From contig SUSU01000004.1 in the NCBI GenBank assembly GCA_015063225.1, positions 23,157 through 87,156 of the forward strand: a stretch of DNA of 64,000 nt. The letters run 5' to 3'. Every line of letters starts with the position of its first letter. Position 1 is the stretch's first letter. Shown piece by piece: positions 27,185-36,256 of this stretch. The translations under genes and the position numbers were made by a program. The stretch comes from Thermoplasmata archaeon. GTDB lineage: Archaea > Thermoplasmatota > Thermoplasmata > Methanomassiliicoccales > Methanomethylophilaceae. The notes under the pieces are model-generated. The model was not told the DNA's origin, did no database searches, and saw nothing but the letters and a program-made list of their open reading frames with translations.

Positions 27185-27673
27185 TCAGGCGTTCTTGGGC
27201 CTGAGGGTCACGCCGGTCTGGTTCTGATAGTGACCGGAACGCTTCTCGTAGCTCTTCTCGGATGGAGAGGACATGGTGTGGAACACCAGCTGGCAGTACC
27301 TCTCGCCGATAGGGATCTCCACCTCGGAATCGGAACTGTTGTAGGAACCGAGGGTGAGCGTGCCCTCGAAACCTGCATCCACCATCCCGAACGCGGCGAT
27401 GACGCCCTTCCTGATCCAGGAGGTCCTCAGCCACAGGTTGCCGCACATGTCGTCGGGGAACCTCACCCTCTCGACGGTGGAGACGTAGAACATGGTCTTG
27501 GGAGGGATCCTCACTACCTCCTCGTCTGCACCGTGGATGACGCCGTTGATGGATATCTCCGCGACACGGACGTCGTATCCGTTGGGAGTGAGGCTCTTGT
27601 CGTTCCAAGGGGAGACGCCGAGGCTGCCGTCATCTACTGCTTTCACGATATCGCGGTCGGAGAGGATGGTCAT
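27185..27673 (-). CDS. dcd: dCTP deaminase / dUTPase family trimeric enzyme
   Basis: The 162-residue protein has the family fold: ILSDRDIVKAV at the start, NGYDVRV, WLRTSWIRKGV, MVDAGFEGTLTLGSYN and a C-terminal NQTGVTL. The family removes ammonia from dCTP and/or pyrophosphate from dUTP. At the place where dCTP deaminases carry the catalytic Glu (LEF in Escherichia coli Dcd) the visible sequence is LGS, so the deaminase chemistry is doubtful. It is convergent with trm5. Start MTILSDRD chosen by family fit. Confidence 0.75.
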   Translation of the reverse strand: MTILSDRDIVKAVDDGSLGVSPWNDKSLTPNGYDVRVAEISINGVIHGADEEVVRIPPKTMFYVSTVERVRFPDDMCGNLWLRTSWIRKGVIAAFGMVDAGFEGTLTLGSYNSSDSEVEIPIGERYCQLVFHTMSSPSEKSYEKRSGHYQNQTGVTLRPKNA

Positions 27674-27706
27674 GAAGGGTGCATCAGCCAATCCCAATAA
27701 TACCTT

Positions 27707-28993
27707 TCACCGGAACCGGTGGTGGCGAGACACGGCCTCAAGGACGGATTCGAGCAGAGATACAGTTCCTCCGAGGCCAAGAGTCGGCGCGGGATCGATG
27801 TTGACCGTCCGGACCGGAGGGCGCTCTATAACCGCATACTCCAGGGCGGAGCCCCTCTCCACGGCCGCGGAACAGACGGGACCCGAGGAGATGATGATGT
27901 CCGTCTCCACCGTCTCGGGTTCGTCGGAGACGGGAATCCCCAGGAAATCGAGGTAATCGCCGAGCATCCTATCCCATGAATCGCCGCCGGTGCAGCGGAT
28001 GCCAACGGGAATCATCCCGAGGTACCCGTACAGGAAACGGGCGATTGCGTAAGCGGTCGAACCACCGCATTCCAAAGCGAACGTCCTGCCCTTCGGGAGG
28101 GAGTGACGGGCCTCCATCCTCCTGATCTCCCCGGCGGCTGCGACCCTCTTCCCATGTATAAGAGCCAGAGCGGGGGATGGGTCCTTTTTCAGACATCCGC
28201 ATACGCCCTTCACCCACGTCTCCAGGGCATCGAACCCGATAGGCGCGCCGTCGGGACTTACGAAGGACGGGACCCCGTAATCGGCAGAATATCTTGCGGC
28301 TATCGCATCCCCGTACTCGGGATATATGGGGACTATAAGCTCGGCATCCGCGGAGCGGCGGATGTCGTCGGTGCCCCATCCGGCCCCGATGCACATGTTC
28401 ACCTCGATCCCGCAAACACCGAGGAGGGAGGTGAGGTCGGCGATGGTGTCCTCCCAATTGAGGTGCGTTATCGATATCCCCGTGAGGTTCACCCCCTTCC
28501 TGGGGCCCTTGCAGTCGGGAGCAACCACATCGAGGATTCTCAGCACACCGTCCTGGAACCCCTCGGCCTCCGTACCGGAATAGACCGGATGGTCCATCAG
28601 GACCAGGGGGATGTCGGACTTCACGGCCGTGAGGTCCTCTCCGACCAGCGATGCTCCGGGGGAGTTGATGATCGATATCAGTTTGGGGCGCATGCCCTCG
28701 ACGAACCCGACGAGCTCCTTCAGGCGCTCGGGGGCCCCTGTTATGAACGTCCCCATGTCGAGATAGGTGCATGGGACGCGGGGCTGTCCGAAGAAGTAAT
28801 GGGCGCCGCTGAAGAGGGGATTGCGGCCTGAGGGCGCCTCCGGAATGCCGCGGAAGTAGCAGTCTTCCATCAGCGATGAGGGGTAGAGCTTGCACCCGGA
28901 CGGACCGTGGATGACGGTGTATCCGTCGGATACGCCCTCGAAAGCGGCCACCGAACCGATGAAACTCTCCGGGAACTCATTCTCCAGCGACAT
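27707..28993 (-). CDS. Nitrogenase component 1-like protein, NifK/BchB-type subunit
   Basis: The 428-residue protein resembles a nitrogenase-family beta subunit. It has [15 protein letters not shown] (C34, matching NifK Cys95), and at [12 protein letters not shown] it lacks the Cys of NifK's SCMAEVIGDDL. The NifK Cys70 position also lacks Cys. So at most one of three NifK P-cluster ligands is kept (a second Cys, C45, is nearby). It overlaps the upstream NifH-NifD fusion by 17 bases, so the two proteins are almost surely partners. The NifHDK-like reductase has no assigned substrate. Confidence 0.85.
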   Translation of the reverse strand: MSLENEFPESFIGSVAAFEGVSDGYTVIHGPSGCKLYPSSLMEDCYFRGIPEAPSGRNPLFSGAHYFFGQPRVPCTYLDMGTFITGAPERLKELVGFVEGMRPKLISIINSPGASLVGEDLTAVKSDIPLVLMDHPVYSGTEAEGFQDGVLRILDVVAPDCKGPRKGVNLTGISITHLNWEDTIADLTSLLGVCGIEVNMCIGAGWGTDDIRRSADAELIVPIYPEYGDAIAARYSADYGVPSFVSPDGAPIGFDALETWVKGVCGCLKKDPSPALALIHGKRVAAAGEIRRMEARHSLPKGRTFALECGGSTAYAIARFLYGYLGMIPVGIRCTGGDSWDRMLGDYLDFLGIPVSDEPETVETDIIISSGPVCSAAVERGSALEYAVIERPPVRTVNIDPAPTLGLGGTVSLLESVLEAVSRHHRFR

Positions 28994-31139
28994 CTTTCCT
29001 CCATCCTTCTGAACCGGGAGCGAGTATGCTCCTGGCGATCGAATCCATCAGTGCCTTCCCGGCGAACGGGTCGATGCCCGCGGTTATGGGGATGCGGGCC
29101 TGGAACACGGCCGGCCCGAGGTCCATCGGCACCATGGACATGAGTATGTCAGGTGATGACGCACGAATGGATTCGAGGACACGGGGAATGTCCTTCTGCG
29201 AGAATATCTCGAACCCTTCGGGAATCAGAGACGAGTCTAGGTCCCTGGAGTAATCGGGACGGTTGAACACGTATCCCGCCGTCAGCTCCACGCCGCAGGC
29301 GTCCATGGCCTCCAGGATCCACGACACGTCGCGGGTCATCGAGAGTAACACGGCGCGCTTGCCCTCGAGGAGGGAACGGTGCCCAGAGAACATCCCCCCG
29401 AACTTCTTCTCCATACGTGCCAGGAGTTCCCCGGCCTCCTTCTCTTTATGGAAGAATGATGCCACGCACCCAATCCATTCCCTGGTCCCGGCGAGACCGC
29501 CGCGGACGGGTACGGGGAGCGTCTCCATCCCGTATTCGTCCTCCAGGAAGTTGCAGATCTTCTCGGAGAACTTGTCCGTGTTCATGCGGAGATTGGCGGC
29601 GGCGTTGGGGGCGTTGCGCATGTCTTCCATGTCTGATATCCCCGGGAGGACGCAGTTCACGCCTATCCCGATCTCCTTCAGCAGCCCGGTGATGAGTTCA
29701 ATCTCGTTCATCACCTCGGTGGCCATGGTCTTGCAGCCCACCAGGTTGACCGTGTCCGGAACGGTACTCCCCCTGACGGAGAACTTCCCGAGCATCCCGA
29801 CGGCGGCGTCTATCACACCCTGCATGTAATCGCCGGTAGCATTGCCGTCCTCGGCCAGGAGCAGCACGGACACTCCGGGGTGTTCAGATTCCGCAGTAGT
29901 GCATATCTCGGCCACATCGTCACCCATTATCCCCGGGGCGCACCCGGTGATGACGACGATGTCCTTCGCACCGGCGGCTATCCTTGCCTCCAGGGTGTCC
30001 TTCAGGACCCTGTTCCCTCCGAACACCATATCGCTCTCCTTCATGTCGGTGGAAACGATGTCGAGGTCGAGATAGCTCGGAATCGTGCGGCGGTTGTTCT
30101 TGATGAAACCTATTGTGCTGAGACCCGCCAACTGCACGGTGAAGTGGGCGCAGTTGCGGGTGGAGTGGAGGATGACGGACAGCCCCCTGACGGACGAACA
30201 GGTGGCGGAGGCCCCCGAGAACGCGCATCCCCCGAGGGGCTCGCCGAAACTAAAATTGCGCGAGGAGTAAGGCAGCCTCTTCTTCGGGGCCTCGTAAACG
30301 ACCTTGGTCTCCTGCACGGAATTGGAATAGCTGGCTCTTCCCAGTATCAACATCTCGAGCTCGTGTTCCTCGAGGAAATGCGCGGTGTATCTCTTCTCCC
30401 CCGCGACATATTTCGCTAGTTCCCTGAACGTGCCTGCAACGTCGGAATCCGGGAATGCTTCGACAACCGTCCTCCCCTGTTTCTCGGCCTCCATGAATAT
30501 CTCGGAACGGCCGATCTTGGCGACTACGGGCACCCCCACCGCCTCCGAGAAACGCCTGACGCGGTCATCCTCGGCTGGATCCCCGCGGCTGTTGAAGATT
30601 ATCCCGCCGATCCTGTCGGGGTCGTAATTGGATGTCCCGCGGAGGATGTTGTTGGCGGCATAGATAGACATGAACTCCCCGGACGTGACTATGTAGACGG
30701 TGTCCGCGTATCCGTTCCTCATCGGGACCGCGAATCCCCCGCAGACCACGTCCCCGAGGACGTCATAGAGAACCATGTCCGTACCTACGGAATCGGCACC
30801 GAGCTCGTTCAGGAGGTCGAATGCGCTGATGATCCCCCTCCCGGCGCAACCTATCCCGGGTTCGGGACCGCCGGCCTCCACGCAAAGGCACCCTTTGTAC
30901 CCCTCGGAGACCACTCCGGAGAGGACCCTCTCGGACGGCGGCACGCTTTTCAGATAATCCAGGACGGTGGTCTGTTCCCTCCCGCCCATGAGTCCCCTGG
31001 TGGAGTCGTGTTTCGGGTCGCATCCGATCTGCATGACCCTTATACCCATGTCGGAGAGGGCGGCGGTCAGATTGGAGGACACCGTGGATTTGCCGATGCC
31101 CCCCTTGCCGTAGACCGCTATGCGCCGTACCATACGCAT
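28977..31139 (-). CDS. NifH-NifD fusion: nitrogenase-like reductase with iron protein and alpha-subunit domains
   Basis: This 720-residue protein joins two nitrogenase-family domains. Residues 1-265 are a NifH-type iron protein: Walker [10 protein letters not shown] (11-19) and both 4Fe-4S cysteines, C98 in [12 protein letters not shown] and C133 in LGDVVCGGF. Residues 295-720 are a NifD/BchN-type subunit. C305, C330 and C400 match the spacing of the NifD P-cluster ligands 62, 88 and 154. The NifD FeMo-cofactor Cys275 position appears to be Asn (ANLRMNTD region). So a P-cluster-like centre is plausible and FeMo-cofactor is not. It is divergent from cobamide genes. Confidence 0.9.
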   Translation of the reverse strand: MRMVRRIAVYGKGGIGKSTVSSNLTAALSDMGIRVMQIGCDPKHDSTRGLMGGREQTTVLDYLKSVPPSERVLSGVVSEGYKGCLCVEAGGPEPGIGCAGRGIISAFDLLNELGADSVGTDMVLYDVLGDVVCGGFAVPMRNGYADTVYIVTSGEFMSIYAANNILRGTSNYDPDRIGGIIFNSRGDPAEDDRVRRFSEAVGVPVVAKIGRSEIFMEAEKQGRTVVEAFPDSDVAGTFRELAKYVAGEKRYTAHFLEEHELEMLILGRASYSNSVQETKVVYEAPKKRLPYSSRNFSFGEPLGGCAFSGASATCSSVRGLSVILHSTRNCAHFTVQLAGLSTIGFIKNNRRTIPSYLDLDIVSTDMKESDMVFGGNRVLKDTLEARIAAGAKDIVVITGCAPGIMGDDVAEICTTAESEHPGVSVLLLAEDGNATGDYMQGVIDAAVGMLGKFSVRGSTVPDTVNLVGCKTMATEVMNEIELITGLLKEIGIGVNCVLPGISDMEDMRNAPNAAANLRMNTDKFSEKICNFLEDEYGMETLPVPVRGGLAGTREWIGCVASFFHKEKEAGELLARMEKKFGGMFSGHRSLLEGKRAVLLSMTRDVSWILEAMDACGVELTAGYVFNRPDYSRDLDSSLIPEGFEIFSQKDIPRVLESIRASSPDILMSMVPMDLGPAVFQARIPITAGIDPFAGKALMDSIARSILAPGSEGWRKDVAGE

Positions 31140-31157
31140 GGAGATTTAATCCAACCG

Positions 31158-31193
31158 ATAAAAGGATTCCACCTCGCGCGCGTACCTATATAA
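31158..31193. promoter_or_regulatory. Divergent promoter between nitrogenase-like operon and cob operon
   Basis: The 82-base gap carries CCTTTTATCGG facing the NifH-NifD gene (near 31158-31168) and CTATATAATC facing cobD (near 31184-31193). Each is about 25-30 bases from its start codon. The closeness makes shared regulation possible. No clear operator was seen. Confidence 0.5.
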
Positions 31194-31221
31194 TCTCCAG
31201 CATTATCCATCCATCCATCAC

Positions 31222-32331
31222 ATGAAAACAGTCCCGAGGAAAGAATTGGCGGGCCTTGGCTCCACCGTGCACGGCGGTCAGGGGTGGAGGTACTCCGGAG
31301 TGGAGGACTACAGCCAGAACCTCAATCCCGCAGGAATGCCTCCCGGCCTCCCGGAGGCCATCGCAGCGGCCACATCGAATTTCACCCACTATCCGGATGC
31401 AGACTGCACCGAACTCCGCAGGAAGATTGCGGAACACCACGGCCTTTCCGCGGACAATATCACAATGGGTGCAGGTTCCTCGGAGATCATCCGCGACTTC
31501 CCGTTCTCGTTCATCGACCCCGGCGACAGGGTGCTCGTCCCCCGCCCTTCCTTCGCGGAGTACTCCCAGCAGATCCTCCTGGCGGGAGGGATCATCGACT
31601 ACATGGACCTGGGACCGGAGAAGAACTTCCACATCGACATCGAAGAGGTCCGCAGACGTCTCGGTTCCGCGGAGTACAAGGCGATGTACGTCTGCAACCC
31701 GAACAACCCCACGGGAAGAGTCGAGAACAGGAGGACGCTCGAGGAGATCGCCCGCGAATGCGAGAAGCACGGGACCCTCCTCTTCCTGGACGAGACCCTC
31801 CTGGAGCTCGTGGACAGCGAACCGGAGGTCTCCCTCATCCCCAGGATCGCCGACCACCCCAACGTCATCATCGCCCGCTCCTTCACCAAATCCTTCGCCG
31901 TCCCCGGTATCCGCGTCGGATACGGGATCTCGAATCCGGGGATTATCGCCGAGATGCAGAAGACCCGCCTGCCGTGGAACATCGGCACCATGGAACAGGC
32001 CGCCGCCGCGTTCATGACGGACAACTTCGGGTTCGTGGAGAAGGCCGCCCGGGATCTCAGGGAGGAAGCACCCCTTTTGTTCGGCGAGCTGAAGGAAGCG
32101 GGACTCCCCCTGGAGAAGGATACCGAGTCATTCTTCCACTTCATGGACCTCTCCCCCACCGGGATTTCCGTCGCGGATTTCATCGCCGAGATGAAATCGA
32201 GGGGATTCATGGTACGCGACTGCGCATCCTTCGGATTCCCGACATATATACGCTTCTGTGTCAAGGACCGCGGACGCGACAGCCGTTTCGCGAAGGCGGT
32301 GGGCGAGACCCTCGCCAAACTCAAACGGTGA
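31222..32331 (+). CDS. cobD: L-threonine-O-3-phosphate decarboxylase CobD (PLP-dependent)
   Basis: The 369-residue protein is a fold-type I PLP enzyme: VCNPNNPTGR, LLFLDETLLE, and RSFTKSFAVPGIRVGY with the PLP Lys. The N-terminal STVHGGQGWRYSG and the neighbours favour CobD over histidinol-phosphate aminotransferase. CobD makes (R)-1-amino-2-propanol phosphate for the cobamide nucleotide loop. It is first in the operon cobD-cbiB-cbiZ-cobS-cobY. Its TATA box predicts a leaderless transcript. Confidence 0.88.
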   Translation: MKTVPRKELAGLGSTVHGGQGWRYSGVEDYSQNLNPAGMPPGLPEAIAAATSNFTHYPDADCTELRRKIAEHHGLSADNITMGAGSSEIIRDFPFSFIDPGDRVLVPRPSFAEYSQQILLAGGIIDYMDLGPEKNFHIDIEEVRRRLGSAEYKAMYVCNPNNPTGRVENRRTLEEIARECEKHGTLLFLDETLLELVDSEPEVSLIPRIADHPNVIIARSFTKSFAVPGIRVGYGISNPGIIAEMQKTRLPWNIGTMEQAAAAFMTDNFGFVEKAARDLREEAPLLFGELKEAGLPLEKDTESFFHFMDLSPTGISVADFIAEMKSRGFMVRDCASFGFPTYIRFCVKDRGRDSRFAKAVGETLAKLKR

Positions 32332-32336
32332 TCCCG

Positions 32337-33380
32337 ATGGAACTGTGGGCGGACGCCGTGCTCATCCTCATCGCGACCCTGCTCATAGACCGCTATATCG
32401 GAGATGTCCCCAACAGATACCACCCCCTCAGGTGGATGGGCAACCTCCTGACCGCCATCGACAACCGCATCAGGAACAGGACCTCATGGTCCGCCACCGT
32501 CCTCGGGTTCCTGTCCTATCTCCTCGTCCTCCTCCTCTTCGGCCTCGCCGCGCTCATCATCACGGATGCCGTGAGGCACGTCTTCTCGGGCATCCTCAAG
32601 TTCGAGCTGTTCGGACAGCACGGCGACCTCGGGGAGATCCTGTGGATAATCGTCACCGGCCTGCTGGTGAAGGTCTGCTTCGCGCTGTTCGCCTTCCGCA
32701 GGTTCTGCGCACCCATCCAGGAGGACCTCCGCCGCGGCGACACCGATGCGGCGGCCGAGAAGACGCAGATGATGGTCAACAGGAAAACCGCGGGCATGGA
32801 CGAGGCCCATATCACATCGTCCTGCTGCGAGACGGTCTCCGAGAACCTGGTGGACAGTGTGCTCTCGCCCCTGATGTACTACGGCATCCTCGGGATGTTC
32901 GGCGCCGTCCTCTTCAGATGCGCGAACCTCATGGACGCCATGTGGGGACGCAGGAACGAGAGGTACAACATGATCGGGCACTTCCCCGCAAGATGGGACG
33001 ACGTGCTCGGCTTCATACCCTCGAGACTGTCGCCCCTCTTCGTCGGTTTCGCCGCCTGGCTCATGAGGATCAAAGGCAGGAGGCCGGCCACCAGGGCCGC
33101 CATCAGGGAACATAAGAAGACCCCCTCCCCCAACAGCGGATGGCCGATGACCGCCACATCCGCGGCCATGGGGATCTCCTTCGAGAAGGAGGGAGTCTAC
33201 GTGATGGGCGAGGGTCCCCTGCCCTCGATAGACGACGTCATGAGGTGCTGCCGCCTCATCGAACTGACGTCGGTGATATTCGCAATCGTGATCGTGCTGC
33301 CTCTGTCCGTCCTGTTCGGGGTGCATGTGCAGATCGTCATGGAGGACTTCCTCCACTCTCTCATCTGGGTGTTCCGATGA
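32337..33380 (+). CDS. cbiB: Adenosylcobinamide-phosphate synthase CbiB
   Basis: The 347-residue membrane protein has the CbiB pattern: DRYIGDVPNRYHPLRWMG at the start, TSSCCETVSENLVDSVLSPL in the middle, and SPNSGWPMTATSAAMGI near the end. It joins aminopropanol phosphate to cobyric acid. The start at 32337 follows cobD by five bases. Its stop overlaps the cbiZ start by four bases. Membrane helices are visible at several points. Confidence 0.92.
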   Translation: MELWADAVLILIATLLIDRYIGDVPNRYHPLRWMGNLLTAIDNRIRNRTSWSATVLGFLSYLLVLLLFGLAALIITDAVRHVFSGILKFELFGQHGDLGEILWIIVTGLLVKVCFALFAFRRFCAPIQEDLRRGDTDAAAEKTQMMVNRKTAGMDEAHITSSCCETVSENLVDSVLSPLMYYGILGMFGAVLFRCANLMDAMWGRRNERYNMIGHFPARWDDVLGFIPSRLSPLFVGFAAWLMRIKGRRPATRAAIREHKKTPSPNSGWPMTATSAAMGISFEKEGVYVMGEGPLPSIDDVMRCCRLIELTSVIFAIVIVLPLSVLFGVHVQIVMEDFLHSLIWVFR

Positions 33381-34489
33381 AATACGTCAAGAGCTACGAA
33401 GTAATGGAGGAGCCGAACCACATGGGCACCGCCGTCATCCGCTTCAGCGAGATGATGGAGGTCCTCAGTTCGGCCCCGCGCAACGGGGGGCACACCCTCA
33501 CGGATACCGTGTTCATCATGCAGGTCCCCCACGACTACAGCGACGGGGACTACGTCCGCGACCTCGAGAACAAGAGGCTGCAGTACGGTCTCCCCGAGCA
33601 CGCGGTGGGCTTGATGACCGCCGCCGAGGTGAAATACGTCTTCTCCGCCACCGATTCCGAGTACGACGGGTGCGAAGCCTTCGTCGCCTGCACCGCCGGG
33701 GTCACCAACGCCGTCTGCGCCGGAGAGCCCCTCACCGACTGGGAGGCCAAATCCGCCCGTTCCGCGGAAATCTACCGCATGCTCATATCGGGCACCATCA
33801 ACACCGTCATCGTCTCCCCCATCCCCCTCACGGACGCGGGGAAGATCAACCTCCTTATGCCCGCCATCGAGGGCAAGGCCATGGGCATGCACGACTGCGG
33901 ATACAGGGAGACCGGGACCACGTCCGACGCGGTCGTCATCGTCTCCCCCGTGAACGGGGATAAGAAACCGTTCGCCGGGACCGGGACCCCCCTCGGCATC
34001 GCCGTAGCCCGCGGAATCAGAAAGACCCTGAAGGAATGCCTCCGCAAGAGGGGAGAGCATCCGGAGGGCACCGACACCAGCACGATGCTGAAGAACGAGG
34101 GCGTCACCACCGACCACATATGGGAGTGCGCGGAGGCCCTCGGCATGAACGACGACCTCAAGGACATGTTCTACGAGACCCTCGAGAACATGGGCGCCGA
34201 CCCCGACATCTGTTCGGTGGTCATGGGAGCGCTGTTCTGCGCGCACCAGGCGGAGAAGGACGCGGTCTACGGGATGTACGAAGGGGACTTCCCCCTCAAC
34301 CTCGTGGACGGCTCGATGGCCTCCTTCCTGGCGTCGCGTATATCAGAGGACCGCGGTAGGGACCGCGTCACCGATCTGATGAGCATAGCTCCCCTTAACG
34401 ATACACAACTGGCCGAACACATCCAGCTGCTGGTCTACGGACTCGTGGCCGGTGTGGTCGGATACATCACGGGGTATACCGATGAGTGA
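33377..34489 (+). CDS. cbiZ: Adenosylcobinamide amidohydrolase CbiZ
   Basis: The 370-residue protein includes the CbiZ core: VGLMTAAEVKYVF, CTAGVTNAVCAG and a segment with GTTSDAVVIVSPV. CbiZ hydrolyses the amide bond of adenosylcobinamide to yield cobyric acid, which allows salvage of incomplete or foreign cobamides and remodelling of the lower ligand. The protein is longer than short CbiZ forms, with a C-terminal helical half of about 150 residues. Both ends overlap neighbours (ATGA with cbiB; eight bases with cobS). Confidence 0.88.
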   Translation: MKYVKSYEVMEEPNHMGTAVIRFSEMMEVLSSAPRNGGHTLTDTVFIMQVPHDYSDGDYVRDLENKRLQYGLPEHAVGLMTAAEVKYVFSATDSEYDGCEAFVACTAGVTNAVCAGEPLTDWEAKSARSAEIYRMLISGTINTVIVSPIPLTDAGKINLLMPAIEGKAMGMHDCGYRETGTTSDAVVIVSPVNGDKKPFAGTGTPLGIAVARGIRKTLKECLRKRGEHPEGTDTSTMLKNEGVTTDHIWECAEALGMNDDLKDMFYETLENMGADPDICSVVMGALFCAHQAEKDAVYGMYEGDFPLNLVDGSMASFLASRISEDRGRDRVTDLMSIAPLNDTQLAEHIQLLVYGLVAGVVGYITGYTDE

Positions 34490-35660
34490 AGTTATTAGAG
34501 AAGATAACGACGACAACGGATCCTCGGTCGCCGACATGTACAGTGTCAAGACGGCCGAGCCTCAGGCACCGGCCGAAGAGAAGGCCGAGGTGCAGGAGAC
34601 CCCCGCTGTCGAGACCGCAGCCGCAGAGGCTCCCGAAGAGACCGCCAAGGTGAGTGGGACCCCGGCCGCGGAAGCGCAGGAAGAGACCTTTACCGCCACC
34701 TCCGTGTCGGTTCAGGATGAGACCCCCGATAACGGGGAACCCGAGGAATCTTCCGAGAACAAGAAAGAGAGGAAACCCTCCGAGTTCGTCGGAGGGATGA
34801 TACCCGCCCTGAAGGGCATGATCTCCTTCTTCACCATCTTCCGCCTGCCCATCGGCGAGAGGGAGATGAGGGACATGGAAACCAAGTTCTGGCTCGTTCC
34901 CATCGTGGGACTGCTACTCGGACTCATCGTGTTCGCGGAGTGTTTCATCTTCGGACTCCTGAACTTCGGCTCCGCTACGCAGGCGCTCATCGTCCTCGCG
35001 ACCGTGTACGTGCTCTCCAAGTTCCTGCACTTCGACGGTCTCGTCGATTTCGGGGACGGCATGGTCTGCTCCTCCGCCGACCGCGAGGACCACATCCGCG
35101 CCCTCAAGGACAGCCGCATCGGCGCCGGAGGACTCGGCGTCGCCCTGATCACCGTGCTGCTCTCCGTCTACCTCCTCAGCGAGGTCGGATGGGGACTCCG
35201 GATGGGATTCATCCTCAACCTCGGGGAGAACCCTAACGGCTGGTGGATTTCCGTCGCATTCGTCGCCCTCGCCCTCGAGGTCCTCATCAAGAACGCCATG
35301 GTCGCGGCCGCCGCGTTCGGAACCCCCGGCAACGGGATGGCCGGACACCAGGTGGAATGCACCAACATGGACTCCATAATCAAGTCCACCGTCCTGACCG
35401 CGATCATCGTCGGCATCGTCACCGCCCTGTACTACCTCTTCGCGAAGGGGAGCGCTACCGGCCTGCCGGTCATAACCGCGGTCATCGTGGTCCTCTACAT
35501 CCTGGGAATCGTCATGTCCGTCCTCAGCGGATGGCTGATGGCCCGCCTCGCCAACAGGACCTTCGGGTTCGTCAACGGCGACGTCCTCGGCGCTACCAAC
35601 GAGATTGCCCGCGTGATTATCCTGTTCATGGCCCTCGTCATACTGGGAGCAGCGGCCTGA
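34482..35660 (+). CDS. cobS: Adenosylcobinamide-GDP ribazoletransferase CobS with acidic N-terminal extension
   Basis: The 392-residue protein has the CobS membrane core: ISFFTIFRLPIGEREM, LHFDGLVDFGDGMVCS, and DRIGAGGLG-like DSRIGAGGLGVAL. It attaches the lower-ligand nucleotide in the last steps of cobamide synthesis. The core is preceded by about 95 residues rich in Ala, Glu, Pro and Thr, probably disordered. The start at 34482 was chosen because it overlaps cbiZ only briefly. The extension has no match I recognise. Confidence 0.92.
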   Translation: MSEVIREDNDDNGSSVADMYSVKTAEPQAPAEEKAEVQETPAVETAAAEAPEETAKVSGTPAAEAQEETFTATSVSVQDETPDNGEPEESSENKKERKPSEFVGGMIPALKGMISFFTIFRLPIGEREMRDMETKFWLVPIVGLLLGLIVFAECFIFGLLNFGSATQALIVLATVYVLSKFLHFDGLVDFGDGMVCSSADREDHIRALKDSRIGAGGLGVALITVLLSVYLLSEVGWGLRMGFILNLGENPNGWWISVAFVALALEVLIKNAMVAAAAFGTPGNGMAGHQVECTNMDSIIKSTVLTAIIVGIVTALYYLFAKGSATGLPVITAVIVVLYILGIVMSVLSGWLMARLANRTFGFVNGDVLGATNEIARVIILFMALVILGAAA

Positions 35661-36256
35661 TGGAAGTACTGATCAACGCCGGAGGTAAAGGCACCCGTAT
35701 GGGTGCATGCGGAATCGAGAAACCGATGCAGATCGTCGGTGACAGGCCCACCGTGGGCCGCGTCGTCGACGCCATGCTCGGGGCGGAGACCGTGGACGGA
35801 ATCCTGGTCTCCGTCAGCCCCAACACCCCGAAGACGGAGGAGTACCTCCGCGGCAGGGGGATAGAGACGATCCGCACCTCCGGCGACGACTTCATGATGG
35901 ATATGAGGGAATCCTTCTCCGTCATGAAAGGGGAGTACGTCATGGTCTGTCCGTCCGACGTGCCCCTGATAACATCCGAGAGGATCGATTACTGCGCATC
36001 CCGTTTCGAACCCTCGATGCAGTCGATGGTGGTGATGGTGGAGGCGGAGCTCGTCCGCTCCCTCGGCATCATCCCGTCGTACGCCTGCGACGTGGACGGG
36101 AAGGAGTACGTCCTCTCGGGCCTCTCCGTCATGGACAGGGAGGCCACCATCGCCGGGGACTACCTCGGCGAATACCGGCTGCTCACCGATTTCAAGGAAC
36201 TAGCCGTGAACGTCAACACCCCCGGCGAGCTCGAGCTCGCCAGGAAGATGTGCTGA
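35660..36256 (+). CDS. cobY: Adenosylcobinamide-phosphate guanylyltransferase CobY
   Basis: The 198-residue protein begins MEVLINAGGKGTRMGACGIEKPM, a nucleotidyltransferase loop with GGKGTRM, followed by MVCPSDVPLI. CobY is the archaeal enzyme that guanylates adenosylcobinamide phosphate, in place of bacterial CobU. It shares one base with the cobS stop (TGATG). It is last in the operon and convergent with topA, with no gap between the two stops. Confidence 0.9.
   Translation: MEVLINAGGKGTRMGACGIEKPMQIVGDRPTVGRVVDAMLGAETVDGILVSVSPNTPKTEEYLRGRGIETIRTSGDDFMMDMRESFSVMKGEYVMVCPSDVPLITSERIDYCASRFEPSMQSMVVMVEAELVRSLGIIPSYACDVDGKEYVLSGLSVMDREATIAGDYLGEYRLLTDFKELAVNVNTPGELELARKMC

Noticed and set aside
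27707..31139. True N2-fixing nitrogenase
   Set aside because: The FeMo-cofactor Cys position is not conserved, the beta-like subunit lacks most P-cluster cysteines, and no nifB, nifE/N or nifI genes are nearby.
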